Shown: positions 46,073 to 56,861, counted from the stretch's first letter. The stretch: DNA of 64,000 nt from Locusta migratoria (GCA_026315105.1 CM048750.1:163026549-163090548), one strand, 5' to 3'. Notes: generated by a model not told the origin, from the sequence alone. A program made the numbers and translations.

Positions 46073-46320
46073 ACCGAGCAAGGTGGCGCAGAGGTAACAC
46101 ACTGGACTTGCATTGGGAAGGATGGTGGTTCAAATCCACCTCCTGCCATCCAGATTTAGGTTTTCCTGTATTTCCCTAAATCACTCCAGGCAAATGCCGG
46201 GATGGTTCCTTTGCAAGGGCATGGCTGATATCCTTCCCCGAACATTCTGAGTGTAAGCTCTGTCTGTAATGACTACTCTGTTGAGGGGTCATTAAAGTCC
46301 AAGCTTCCTTCCTTCTCCAT
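46073..46320 (+). mobile_element. tRNA-derived SINE, second family
   Basis: The head gcaaggtggcgcagaggtaa (A box) and ggttcaaatcc (B box) form a Pol III promoter. The body reads tccagatttaggttttcctg and gggatggttcctttgcaagg, and the end is ttaaagtccaagcttccttc. The same family occurs in inverse orientation at 60.7 and 61.4 kb. Confidence 0.8.
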
Positions 46321-47389
46321 TTACATCAACTGTCTGTTTGAAGGCAGATACTTCTTCATATAAAATATGATGAGTACATTCAGAATGGTGTCAAAACTGG
46401 ACCTCACCATGGATGTCGGGAATGAAGTCATATGTTACACAGACTATTACGTAGGTTTGAGTCAAAACACAAAAATCATTATTCGGCTTGGTGGTGTTCC
46501 TCTGAGCTTGTATCCATAAGTAATGTTCATCAGCTACTGTGATAGCCTTTGGGCAGCCAGAGTGACGCAAATCATTGACAGTTCATGTATCTCTGTACCT
46601 CTTCCATGTCCAAACATCACATGGGTTCACTCTGCTAGATCTGGAAACTTACCTTAATGAGAGTCCCACAGATACAAAGTAACCATGTAGATACGATTAA
46701 ACTTTGCACTTGATCTTCTAAGCATGACAGAAACACAGTCAACACAAGCATGTACTTTCTTCCTGCTGTTATGATTAAAACTGATCAGCCATCATACAAA
46801 ATGTGTTGAATTGTCACTGCTCATGCCAGGTTATTTACATCTTTGTGCGGGCTGAGTGACATCTATTGATAATCTAAGGGATTGTGTTTATGATGAATAT
46901 ACACACTCAACATCAGAGTTCAATAGCCCTTGAAACCAAGGTGATGCAACACTTTTTTCATGTCTTTGTATTATGGAATCTAAAGATGACAGACCAAAAT
47001 TTCTTCAAACACTTAATTCACAAAGGAAATCTTTTGAACTGCCAAGAAGAGATGTCTCCCAACAATACACCCTTTATTCAAAAATCCACCTTGCATCAAC
47101 CTATGATAGTCCACATCCTGCACTTACCTCTCCCCTTTCCCTATACATGCCTTACAACCACCCAACAACAACTTACACCTTATTCTGTTCCTACCTTTAC
47201 ACTCTTGATAGGCAGCACCTGCATCTTCCCACACTTGTACCCTCCAATTCCTCCCCTCTTTATCCCCATGCCCTGGCATGGCATGGCATAGCACAGCATG
47301 CCTCTTCCTTATCCCCAACATCAATTGTTGCTCTCATCAATTTGCAGTCACAGTTTGCAGTGTAGCCTCAGTAAGTGGAAACAATGACC
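46321..47389. other. Decayed repeat-like sequence, no gene called
   Basis: 46,330-46,860 contains phrases such as tttgggcagccagagtgacg that give broken transposase-like residues on the minus strand (RHSGCPKAITVADE), too degraded to assign. 46,880-47,360 is pyrimidine-rich, which explains two long threonine/proline frames there. Confidence 0.35.
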
Positions 47390-47645
47390 ATGTGCAAGTA
47401 ACTCGTGCTTGCGTGAATTTGAGAGTGGTGGTGTGAGCCAACCCATCTCATTGTGTTCTATTGCCTTCCTGAAACCAGTCTACACACACTCCTTGGACTG
47501 ACGAAACATTTGTTTCCATACGAGCAGCAATTTCTCCAGTGGATGCACCACTTTCTTTAATGTCACTCGCTGATTTGAAGGTATGGTATGTGCATACGTC
47601 TGTCAGGCACACTGCAACTCTGTTCAAGTCATACTGATCCATTAC
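47390..47645 (-). pseudogene. Tc1-like transposase N-terminal (helix-turn-helix) relic
   Basis: The frame 47,448-47,642 reads SASDIKESGASTGEIAARME then TNVSSVQGVCVDWFQEGNRT. It resembles the first DNA-binding helix-turn-helix of Tc1-type transposases (I.E.G.S...IA......SSV.....W). Downstream decays into stops. The catalytic domain is not recovered. Confidence 0.5.
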
Positions 47646-47741
47646 CTTAGGTTTATAGTGACAATGAGAGCTGCAGGCACATTTTACTGGTGTGCCTTAG
47701 TCAGTCAGCAAAGCGACTAGCCCTGTGTGCGTCATTACACC

Positions 47742-47743
<2 letters not shown>

Positions 47744-47797
<54 letters not shown>
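47744..47797 (+). repeat. Poly-A tract of about 54
   Basis: An uninterrupted A run. The sequence before it is not a recognisable retrogene, so its origin (element tail or slippage) is open. Confidence 0.8.
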
Positions 47798-47802
<5 letters not shown>

Positions 47803-48499
47803 CTTGTTAATTTTAACATTTTATATTTTAATTGTTGATGTGGAATAAAACCGGTGCTTGACTAGAGCATTTGGCTCCAAGTTCTATTTTATAACAACTT
47901 TTATGAGATTTTATGTGTCTGACACCTCCTAAAGAAGGCAAAATTAAATTTGCCGAACCCTGGTCAAAGTTTAATAAAAACCAATTTAACATGACTTGTT
48001 GGCTTTTATTTTTCTAAAAAAATTGTATCATTTCTTTTGAAAAACATTATTTTGGGACTAAGGAATGTTTGAAAGGTTTTTTTATGGGACTAAACAGCTA
48101 GTTCATCAGTCTCCATTGAAATACAAGAAGCCTTTATAGGTAGAATTACTTCAATGATGAAGTGTTTCACATCTGTTTTAGTAGCTGAGTGATAGGCTGG
48201 CAGTTTATAAATGTAAAGGATAAGTGCTCAAATCTAAATGGATTCAATTTTCACTTTTTATTTTATTTAGACTCAGGCAAGTAATAATTCAAACCTTAAT
48301 TTACTACAAATTGTGCAGTTGTCACCTATTCTAGGTTCTACATTCATTCAATAGATTCCATTGTATAACTGTCTAATCTTAAAATAGACATACATTTGGG
48401 GTAAGTACAATATTGAAAATAGATGTACTTATTTGTAATTACTTTGACCATCACCTGTTGTTTCCAATTTAATATTTGTTTGTCAACTACAGTAGGGCA
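47798..48499. other. AT-rich stretch with one repeat phrase
   Basis: The phrase aaattaaatttgccgaaccctgg-like (near 47,941) and ggtttttttatgggactaaa (near 48,076) may derive from dispersed repeats. No gene is seen. Confidence 0.3.
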
Positions 48500-48607
48500 T
48501 TTCCACTAATACACTAAAAGAAAGCATGAAACTTTTTTCAAATCAATTAAAAATTTCCACTAATACACTAAAAGAAAGCATGAAACTTTTTTCAAATCAA
48601 TTAAAAA
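48500..48607. repeat. Exact 54-bp tandem duplication
   Basis: Units at 48,500-48,553 and 48,554-48,607 are identical (start tttccactaatacac, end caaatcaattaaaaa). Absence of any mismatch indicates a recent duplication or an assembly artefact. It directly adjoins Penelope copy 2. Confidence 0.9.
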
Positions 48608-48891
48608 TAATAAATATATAGTCATTCCAATCCCAGGAGTGGAAGGACTTACCTTCATGGGATAAAAGAAAAGGCAAACAAGTGCACACGCACACACACA
48701 CACTAACACAACAAGGTAGACATTTGTAGAAAGCAAAGAAGTTGGACAGAGATAACAGTTGAGGCAGAGGCTCTGTCCAGAGAACTGAGGCAAAGATGGT
48801 GGGTGGGAATTTGAATTTAGTGGAGGTTGAGACCAGGTGGGCAACGAGAAGAGAGAATATGCTGAAGGGCAAGTTCCAATCTCTGGAGTTC

Positions 48892-49403
48892 TCAAAGGTT
48901 GGTGTCTGTCGGAAGTATCCAGATAACCTGGATGGTGTAACACTGTGCCAAGATGTGCTGGCTGTGCACCAAGGCATGTTTTGCCACAGGCTGATCTTCA
49001 TTACCAACAAACACTGTCAGCCTGTGATCGTTCATGGGAATGGACAGTTTGTTGCTGGTCATTCCCACATAGAACACTTCACAGTGCAGGCATGTCAGTT
49101 GGTAAATCACATGGGTGTGGCTCTGCCCTTGATTGTGTACACCTTCCGGGTTACTGGACTGGAGTATGTGGTGGTGGAAGGGTGAATAGGGCAGGTTTTA
49201 CAATGGGGGTGGCTGCATGGGTAGGAGCCAGAGGGTAGGGAAGGTGGTTTGGGGATTTCATAGGGATGGACTAGGTGGTTACAAAGGTTAGGTGGGCGGC
49301 GGAAAAACACTCTCGGTGGAGTGGGAAGGATCTCATGAAGGATGGATCTCATTTCGGGGCAGGATTTAAGGAAGTCGTATCCTTGCTGGAGAGCCACATT
49401 CAA
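48892..49403 (-). pseudogene. Penelope copy 2 GIY-YIG endonuclease and linker
   Basis: 48,892-49,110 has MIYQLTCLHCEVFYVGMTSN and then MNDHRLTVFVGNEDQPVAKH. The linker 49,107-49,403 contains FRRPPNLCNHLVHPYE and a Cys/His-rich segment (YPCSHPHCKTCPIHPS). A frameshift near 49,107 separates them. Residues match copy 1 apart from scattered changes; the Arg position of the catalytic helix is also altered. Confidence 0.75.
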
Positions 49404-49604
49404 AGTCCGCTTCAGTCCTGGAAAGTATCCGGTGACAAGAGGGGCACTTCTGGGGGTCTTCGGTGGAAGGTTCTGGATTTGGGGGGATGAGGAAGTGACT
49501 CTGGCAATTTGCTTCTGTACGAGATCAGGAGGATAGCTGCGGGATGTGAAAGCTGTTATTAGGTTTTTGGTGTACTGGTTCAGGGATTCGGGACTGGAGC
49601 AGAC

Positions 49605-50870
49605 TCATTTGCCACAAAGACCTAAGCTGTAGGGACGGGAATCTTTGATGTGGAATGGATGGCAGCTGTCATAATGGAGGTACTGTTGTTTAATGGTTTG
49701 ATGTGGACGAATGTGTGAAGTTGACAGATGGAGGTCGACATTTAGGAAAGTGGCATGGGATTTGGAATAGGAGCAGGTGAATTTGATGGGACCAAAGGAG
49801 TTTAGGTTGAAGAGGAAATTCTGGAGTTGTTCTTCATTGTGAGTCCAGACCATGAAGATGTCATCAATGAATCTGTAGCAAACTTTGGGTTGACAGGCTT
49901 GGGTATCCAGAAAAGCTTCCTCTAAGCGTCCCATAAATAAGTTTGCTTACAAGGGGGCCATCCTGGTTCTCATGGCTGTTCCCTTTAGTTATTGGTATGT
50001 CTGGCCCTCAAAGGTGAAGAAGTTGTGGGTTAGGATGAAGCTGGCTAGGGTAATGAGGAAAGAGGTTTTGGGTAGGGTTGCAGGTGGTTGGTGTGAAGGG
50101 AAGTACTCCATTGCAGCAAGGCCCTGAGTGTGTGGGATATTTGTGTATAAGGAAGTAGCATAAATAGTTACAAGGATGGTTTCCAGAGGTAACAGGTTAG
50201 GTAAGGATTTCAGGCAGTGGGGAAAGTTATTGGTGTCTTTGATGAAGGATGGGAGACTGCACATGATGGGTTGAAGGTGTTGGTCAATGTACACAGAGAT
50301 TCGTTCTGTGGGGGCTGTGTAACCAGCCACAATGGGATGGCCTTGATGATTAGGTTTATGAATCTTAGGAAGTAGGTAGAAGGTACGGGTGCGGGGTGTC
50401 AGTGGGGTCATGAGTTTGATGGACTCAGGTGAAAGGTTTTGTAGGGGGCTTAAGGATCTGAGGATTCCTTGAAGCTCTGCCTGGACATCAGAAATGGGGT
50501 TGTCTTGACAAACTTTGTAGGTAGTGTTGTCTGAAAGCTGACGCAGTCCCTCAGCCACATACTCCTGCTGATCAAGTACCACGGTCGTGCATCCCTTGTC
50601 GGCAGGGAGAATGACGATGGAATAGTCAGCCTTCAGATCACGGATAGCTCGGGATTCAGCTGCGGTAACGTTGGGAGTAGGATTAAGGTTTTCAGGAAAG
50701 ACTGAGAGGCAACGTTGAAGTAAGGAATTCCTGGAAGGTTTGAAGAGGGTTATTTTGAGGAAGAGCGGGTGGTTCTCGCTGTGACGGAGGACGGAACTGT
50801 TCTGGTTCAATTTGAATGATGTCTTGGGGAACTGGATCATTAGGAGTAGGATTATTTTTCTCCGTGGCAA
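49605..50870 (-). pseudogene. Penelope copy 2 reverse transcriptase
   Basis: The longest open stretch is 49,989-50,870, with VTAAESRAIRDLKADYSIVI, LPADKGCTTVVLDQQEYVAE, TFYLLPKIHKPNHQGHPIVA and TSLYTNIPHTQG. A stop or frame change near 49,990 leads to 49,605-49,934, which holds the catalytic FIDDIFMVW and the thumb. It is less damaged than copy 1. N-terminal residues before about 50,870 are replaced by unrelated sequence, so the 5' end is truncated. Confidence 0.85.
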
Positions 50871-50925
50871 AGTGATATCTCCAGCAAAGACTACGAGTAT
50901 AGGATAGTAAATCTTTGACAAGATA

Positions 50926-51388
50926 AATAAATAAATAAAAAGAAAGAAGAAAGCCTGCAGAGAGTTCTGATCAGACACATACTACAACTCGCAGTATAGC
51001 AAGCTGACACATTAACAAGGATCTACTGCTCTTATCTTTTTAGCATGATTGTCAAATAGCCTTAGCATAGTTGAAGAATGAAAATTAAACTGGCAATAAC
51101 AGATTCTGGAAGGCAAATCCACTCACTCGTGTAAACTGTGCAAGAGGACCCAGAAAAATATGTCAGTCAGTTTATATGTTTTCCTTAGCTAGAAACTATA
51201 GAGAACCTAGGTGGGAAATGAAGTAATTATAAATAAATATTATCAAAAAGACTTGAAATTCCTGATGATGATAAACATTTTCAATATCTTTCCTGTGACC
51301 ATTTACCTGTTTGCTTAAAGATTAGACTACTATAAAATGGAAACTTATAAAAGAATCTGAAGCCTAGAAAAGTCTACAACAAAAACAC
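50926..51388. other. Intron-like spacer
   Basis: No feature is recognised. Confidence 0.3.
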
Positions 51389-51592
51389 TCATTGTTCAAA
51401 TGATGGAAAGTACACATTGGAATTAACAATGTAGTAATAAGGACAGTTCTATTTTTTGAAGAAGGCCAGGGCCGATATGTGGAAGTGTTGTATGTGTGTG
51501 TCTTTTTTATGTTCCTGTTGCAGCTCGTTGCCACATCTTTGTGGTGAGTTATTAACAGTACTTATTACTATATTGGTAACAGTCATTGTTCA
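51389..51592. mobile_element. Asymmetric foldback insertion D (Penelope-type end)
   Basis: A 10-bp direct repeat, tcattgttca, flanks it at 51,389-51,398 and 51,583-51,592. Next comes a tail (tgatggaaagtacacattgg), then a left-arm remnant of only about 20 bp (caatgtagtaataagg), then the full right arm with a decayed core (tgaagaaggccagggccgat) and ending cttattactatattg. It has the same blocks as foldback C but with most of one arm deleted or never copied. Confidence 0.6.
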
Positions 51593-52085
51593 GATTCAGA
51601 TGACGGGGGCTTCGTAATTTTTAAACATTTCTACATGATCAAATAATGATTTTCAAAAGAAATGATATGAAGAGTTAAATTGCCATGAATCTTGACATAT
51701 ATTGTATTCTATTATATTTTGTCTATTTGATGATGTACACACCAAGATGTCTCACAGACTGCAAGTGTTGGGAACAATGACCTACAGAACTTGGGTCTGT
51801 CCAGTTCTAAGTTATTTGACTATAAATTATTTGGGTTGGACAATACATTGGCCTTGTAATACATGTCCTATCAATGTGAAATTCCTATCTGTAGCCTTTC
51901 GGGTGGTGGGTCCCCCCCCCCCCCCCCCTGAGCCCTATAAGAATGAATAAGATTACCTTATGTACTCTTGTAGCTACTATTATTAGTTCTGAACTGATCA
52001 ATATGGATTTCTCCAAGATTAAGAATATAGCTGTTTGTTGTGAACCGTTTAGAAGTGTGTGTGTGTGTCTTAAAGTTCATTTCAG

Positions 52086-52341
52086 GCTTTTATTAGAAAG
52101 CTTGTATCTTAAATCAATATCACAGTTTGCTATATTTTTCAAATGTTATGTAACAGTAATTGCATACATCAAGAGTGTGCTGCCAATTTTAGAACATCCA
52201 TACCTTTTCCTGGTGGATATTTGTCACAAAAATTACTTTCTTGAGAAAATCTCTCTTGCTGATCTGCTCTTGAAGGTTTTTGCACCAAACAATGATGATG
52301 AATACTGCAAGGAACAAATATTATTTTTACAAATCATTAAG
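52086..52341 (+). CDS. Candidate internal exon of unrecognised plus-strand host gene
   Basis: The segment is bounded by acceptor ttcatttcag and donor ATTAAG|gtacat (256 bp, one base then 85 codons, ending phase 0). It encodes LLLESLYLKSISQFAIFFKC, then YIKSVLPILEHPYLFLVDIC, then KISLADLLLKVFAPNNDDEY. The pattern of leucine/isoleucine-rich helices resembles an alpha-helical repeat (HEAT/ARM-like) protein, but no family is identified. The reading frame stays open upstream of the acceptor too, so the start is not certain. Confidence 0.5.
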
Positions 52342-52531
52342 GTACATATGTAATTAAAAATCTCTCAAACATCTTCATTCATTACTAATATTATGACAGA
52401 AAAAAAATACACAAGAAATATTTCCTGCAAGGAGCTTTCCATATTACACTAACCCAATTTTATTGATTGGGAAAAAAAAGAATTCTATTGTGGTGTGAAA
52501 TATGAAAGAAAAAGATACAACATTAACATAC
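52342..52531. other. Spacer between oppositely oriented candidate exons
   Basis: Only 190 bp separate the plus-strand exon from the minus-strand exon. AT-rich. Nothing else is seen. Confidence 0.3.
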
Positions 52532-52692
52532 TGTATTAAAGGCTTTTTATTTTGAAGCCCTCCAGGAATAATCTTTGGTACGCATTGACTATTTAGTGTG
52601 TCAGTATGTTTCTGATAGCGTTCTGGCCTCCATGCCTCGGTATCTGGTTTGTATGCCTGTATACGACGGCCAAATCTGCAACCATACTTATT
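52532..52692 (-). CDS. Internal exon of unrecognised minus-strand host gene
   Basis: This 161-bp segment has acceptor tttgatgttgcag and donor AATACA|gtatgt on the minus strand. It enters in phase 0 and leaves in phase 2. It encodes NKYGCRFGRRIQAYKPDTEA, WRPERYQKHTDTLNSQCVPK and IIPGGLQNKKPLIQ. The basic, aromatic-rich sequence looks conserved. It fits directly after exon 63,129-63,293, which leaves in phase 0. No transposon similarity is seen and I cannot name the family. Confidence 0.65.
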
Positions 52693-52746
52693 CTGCAACA
52701 TCAAATCACATTTAATTACAATGTGCTCTTTAAGCAGTACATCTGC

Positions 52747-53510
52747 AGGGTGATATACAAAACAATGTATAAATTAGTTACAAATACACCACTTTATTCA
52801 ACATGAAAATGTCACTAAAAATATTCTTATTTAGGTTATGACATGTTTGACGTGCCCACCATCCATGGTGATGAAGTGGCGCAGCGAAAGTCTGCCTGAC
52901 CCACTGAAGTGTCAGAACATCGATGTTGTTGATGCCTACATGAGTGACTTTTCAGCTCAACAATGGTTTTGGGGTTTTTGCTGTATACCTTGCTTTTAAT
53001 ACAGTCCCACAAAAAAGGAGTCACGTATATTTAGATCTGGAGAATGTGGTGGGCAATCAAGATCCATGCCAGTCACCCTTGGGTACCCCAGAGGGAGAAT
53101 GTGGTTCCCAAAGTGTTCCTCCATGGCCTCGAACACACTCCTGCTTCAATAGGGTCTAGGTCTATTTTTCAAGAACCACATTTTGCAGGAAACAGGGTCA
53201 CTTTGGATAATTGGGGGGGGGGGGGGGGGGGATCATTTTCCAACACCTACACATACCATTCAGTAGTCATCAAGAAATACTGTACTGATTATTCTGTGAC
53301 TAGACATTGTACATTGCAGTAGCACCTGTTGAGGGTGAAGAGATCTCTTAATCGAGAAATGCGAATTCTCTGTCTCCCAAATGTGCTAATTTTCTTTATT
53401 GACAAAGCCATCCAAATGAAAGTAGGCTTTATCACTAAGCCAAACCATATTTACATTACATTAATTTCCACCATGCCCTGTGACCAACTGTGCAGTTTGA
53501 ATGTCCTAAC
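52747..53510 (-). pseudogene. Mariner-like transposase relic 3
   Basis: Minus-strand blocks in order: VWLSDKAYFHLDGFVNKEN (first catalytic block, Glu replaced by Lys) near 53,430; a GIIxxxF strand region near 53,280; FEAMEEHFGNHILPLGYPRV near 53,110; SPDLNIRDSFLWDCIKSKVY near 53,000 (third Asp block). It is the same DDD mariner group as the element at 32.2 kb. The left edge has cagggtgatatacaaaac (52,746), a TIR-like start, but the opposite TIR is not found. A G run of about 19 interrupts it at 53,213-53,231. Confidence 0.75.
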
Positions 53511-53599
53511 ATAAACCATTCAAAAGTTAAATGATTTATTTTATATAGTCCAATAACTGTCAGCCTCTACTTATTGTGTTATCATGTAATACCACACAG

Positions 53600-53813
53600 A
53601 CTGGAAAAAATATGATTACGTCTAATACCCCAGAAAACTTTGATACTTTAGCATTTTTAATAATGATAGAAAACAATACATTAACAAAATGGAGATTACA
53701 CATAGTAGAAAAAAATACAGTACTTCAGCAATGTTGTTTACATCTACAAAATCATATACACTGCTACATATGCAGAGCACATTTGTACGAGCCTAAGGCA
53801 ATTATAAAGACAG
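53600..53813 (+). CDS. Candidate internal exon of unrecognised plus-strand host gene
   Basis: Acceptor ataccacacag (alternative ctaataccccag at 53,633) and donor AAGACAG|gtatca enclose an open segment. It encodes SNTPENFDTLAFLIMIENNT, LTKWRLHIVEKNTVLQQCCL and HLQNHIHCYICRAHLYEPKA. With the first acceptor it enters in phase 0, matching the end of exon 52,086-52,341. It leaves in phase 1. The sequence is protein-like and unlike any transposon family here. The product is not recognised. Confidence 0.5.
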
Positions 53814-53974
53814 GTATCAATAAATTCTTTAACTGTCTTACACTGAAATGGCAAATCAGTTTCTCTTCTTCTCAATAAACCTATATTCTGCCGCAAATTA
53901 TTTCTTGAATAATTAGTTTATGATTTAAGATAGTGATGACTGTGATTAGCCCCTGACTAGTATGCAATAGCAAA

Positions 53975-56698
53975 GGCTGAGTTTGATACTATGCTGTCTG
54001 AAGGTGTCATACGTCTTTCTAGTAATGCTGGTCATCAGCTCTGCACTCAGTACCCAAGAAGAATACTACATGGTGGCCATGTTGGCACTATCACACTTTA
54101 AATCCCAGAACCATTATGGATCAATATTCCGTGCCACAGTTGAAGGATTACAATCATACCTTAAATGGAAAATGAGTATTTAGCATACTTGACTGCACAA
54201 AAGCTTATACAAAGATACCCATGCGTATGAACAACATTCCAGAAACTGCAGTTGTTACACTCTTCGGATTATTTAAAAATTTACTCATGACCTTTGGTCT
54301 GCAAAATTTGGCACAGACATGGCAATGGTTCATAGATTTGGTGCTAAGAGGCTTACCACAGTGTTTTGCTTGTCCGGATGATATCCCTGTTTGATTTTTT
54401 TTTTTTTTTTTTTTTGGAATCACCTGAGGATCATCAGCAACACCTTATTCAGGTCTTTGAATGCCTCGCTGCTCATGGTATCATTCTGTGTGTGTCAAAG
54501 TATGTGTTCGGTCAACCAGAGGTAACCTTCTTGGGAGATAAAATTTCATCAGAGGAATCATGCCCATTAACTGAGAAAGTAAATGTGCTATTAAACATTC
54601 CACTTCTGGTTACAGCTAAAGAACTATGACAATTTCTCGGTATGCTGAATTTTTAGAGATATCACCTACCAATGCTGCTGAAATACAAGACTCACTTACA
54701 GCTGCACTGACAGGTTCCAAGAAAAAAGCCAAGGCATTGTTGCAGCGGTCACAACCAATGATAGACACTTTTGAGATTGCCAAAAAGACACTTGTTGATG
54801 CTGCACTTCTGGCACACCCTGTGAAAGACGCTTGCATAGCCCTGGTAGTAGACGCCAGACAGGTTGCAATTAATGTGGCACTTAAACAATAAGTAAACAA
54901 AATGTGGCAACCTGTTGTATTCTTTTTGCGCAAACTAATGCCAATGCAACATAAGTGGAGCATGTATGGTCGCAAATGACTGGCCATATACGCAGCTGTT
55001 AGACACTTCCACACACAACTTGAAGCAAAGGTGTTTACAATAATTTACTGGCCATTTGCCTCCCACATATGCTTTTCATCAAAACAATGACAAGTGCTCA
55101 CTGATTTTCCACAGACATACGACATATCTCAGGACTGAATAAAATAGTGGCTGTCTCCTTATCTCTAGATGATGCTACCAAAGAGACTGTTGATTTTCAG
55201 CACCTGTGCTATGCACAACAGATCAATCAAGAGCTCAATATTAATGGAAAGACAATGTTGGAATTAACAATATATTGATAGGACAATTTAAGACTCACCA
55301 CAAAGACGTGCCATGACAGGCACATAAAAAAGCACACACATACAACACTTTCAGCTATCGGCCTCAGCCATCTTCAAAAATGAACACACAATCACACAAC
55401 ACAGTCACATAACTGCACTTCGAAGTGTGGCAGCCAGAGATGAAGGTTGTGTGACTGTGTTGTGTGCCTATGTGATTGTATGTTTTATTTCTGAAGAAGA
55501 CCATGGCCGATAGCTGAAAATGTTGTATGTGTGTGCCTTTTTTATGTGCCTGTCACAGCTCGTCATCATTTCTATGCAGTGAGTCGTAAACTGTCCTATC
55601 AGTATATTGCAAGAGCTCAATAACCTACTTAATAACATGGAGACTGGCCTACAACTCGAACTTATTGACATGCCAGATGCGAACAATCAGTTGTGCTATG
55701 ACACTTCCACTGAGAAAAGATGCCCATATGTGCCAGTGTTTTCCATGGCCTCAACAAACTATGGCACCCAGGTGTCAGAGCTACAGTGAAACTTGTCGCC
55801 TCTTCTTAGGTTTGGCCAAGTATACAAAAAGATTGCCACCAGTGGGCCCACGCATGCATAGCTTGTCAATGTAGTATGACTGCACGTCATGTACATGTGC
55901 ATATTGTGAATTTTCCAGAGACCACAGAAAGATTACCCATGTTCAATTAGATGTCATGGGACCCTTACAGCTGTCAGACGGGCAGCGCTACTTATTGACA
56001 ATTATTGATTGATTTAAATGTTGAACAGAAGCAATTCTGGTTGAAAATACCTCTGCAGAGACACTGCCAGTAGCTTTCATGTCACAGTGGATCTCACAAT
56101 TTGGTTGCCAATTACACATTACAATGGACAGAGGTGCCAGTTTCAATCAGAACTCTTCAGGCAGTTCTGCAGTTCAAACCAACATTTCACTACAATTTGT
56201 TATCCAGCAAGCAACAGGATGGTAGAGAGGTGGCAACAGTTGCTCCAAGTGGCACTAATGTGTTATGGGACTAAATGGACTGCAGCCTTACCCTTCGTTT
56301 TACTGGGCCTTCGAACGGCACATAAGCCAAACCTTGAAGCGGCACCTGCAGAATTAGTATATGGCAAGAGGGTACACCTCCCAGGGACAACTTACAACCA
56401 CCAGATTTTATAGCTCAACTCAGAGAACATATCATGCAGATCAGACCTAAACCAGCATTGTGATATGGATGTCACCGATCTTTTGTGCACAAATAATTGT
56501 CACACAGATCACATGTTATGCTCTGTCGAGATGGAATTAAGCCAGCAGTTACTCCTTCATATACTGGGCCCTACCATGTCCTTGCCTGCAAAGGCAAAAT
56601 TATGGACATTCTGGTTAATGGTACAAAAAGTACCATCTCAATTAACCAAGTGAAACCAGAATTTTTATTTGAAGATTCTGTGATACAACCCTGCTAGC
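53975..56698 (+). pseudogene. Gypsy pol relic: RT, RNase H, integrase
   Basis: RT begins AEFDTMLSEGVIRLSSN (53,976) and continues FGLFKNLLMTFGLQNLAQTW. The catalytic YVDD box reads CPDD (CFACPDDIPV, near 54,375), directly followed by a run of about 23 T. RT resumes with HQQHLIQVFECLAAHGIIL. RNase H (54,626-54,892) has KTLVDAALLAHPVKD then ALVVDARQVAINVALKQ, where the expected D-A-S reads D-A-R. The integrase fragment is at 56,087-56,413, with HYNGQRCQFQSELFRQFCSS and KWTAALPFVLLGLRTAHKPN. The last segment is 56,497-56,697 (YTGPYHVLACKGKIMDILVN). Numerous stops. Confidence 0.8.
55228..55622. mobile_element. Foldback insertion C (inverted Penelope-type ends) inside Gypsy pol
   Basis: A 13-bp direct repeat, caagagctcaata, flanks it at 55,228-55,240 and 55,610-55,622. 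A one-sided tail of about 25 bp (from 55,241) precedes a left arm starting caatatattgatagg (about 55,267). The right arm ends cctatcagtatattg (55,609). The arms of about 130 bp surround a central part with ccttcgaagtgtgg and tgtgtgactgtgttgtgtg. Both arms hold a decayed core (CTGAAGAAGACCATGGCCGA then TAGCTGAAA). There is no coding. Confidence 0.75.
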
Positions 56699-56861
56699 AC
56701 AATCACCATCGCATTTGCCTACAAACACCAAGCAACCTCCTGCCTTGCCGGTGGAACAGCCGCTGTGGCCAATGTGTTCTGACTGGCACGTTCACTTTCC
56801 TGCAAAATTCCTTGACAGCATCGAGTATGGTGGACGTCGTTGACACTCCGCTTCTCCACGG

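Larger units (their letters stand above)
48620..50925 (-). mobile_element. Penelope-like element copy 2, truncated at both ends
   Basis: It matches copy 1 from tcattccaatcccaggagtg (48,624) to atctttgacaag (50,922), with RT then GIY-YIG endonuclease on the minus strand. The hammerhead-like end present beyond the same point in copy 1 is missing. A (gata/aata)n stretch follows at 50,920. Confidence 0.85.

Noticed and set aside
16806..46140. tRNA genes
   Set aside because: Several A/B-box pairs occur, but each lacks a closed acceptor stem and is followed by repeat-family sequence. They are SINE heads.
46884..47365. Two overlapping plus frames of 130-135 codons
   Set aside because: The DNA is strongly pyrimidine-rich with few stops by composition. 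The two frames are equally open and neither resembles a protein.
8373..47797. Poly-A/T tracts as retrogene tails
   Set aside because: No intronless gene body precedes any of them. The 8.4 kb run lies within a Penelope-type end that has a short T run in its relatives.
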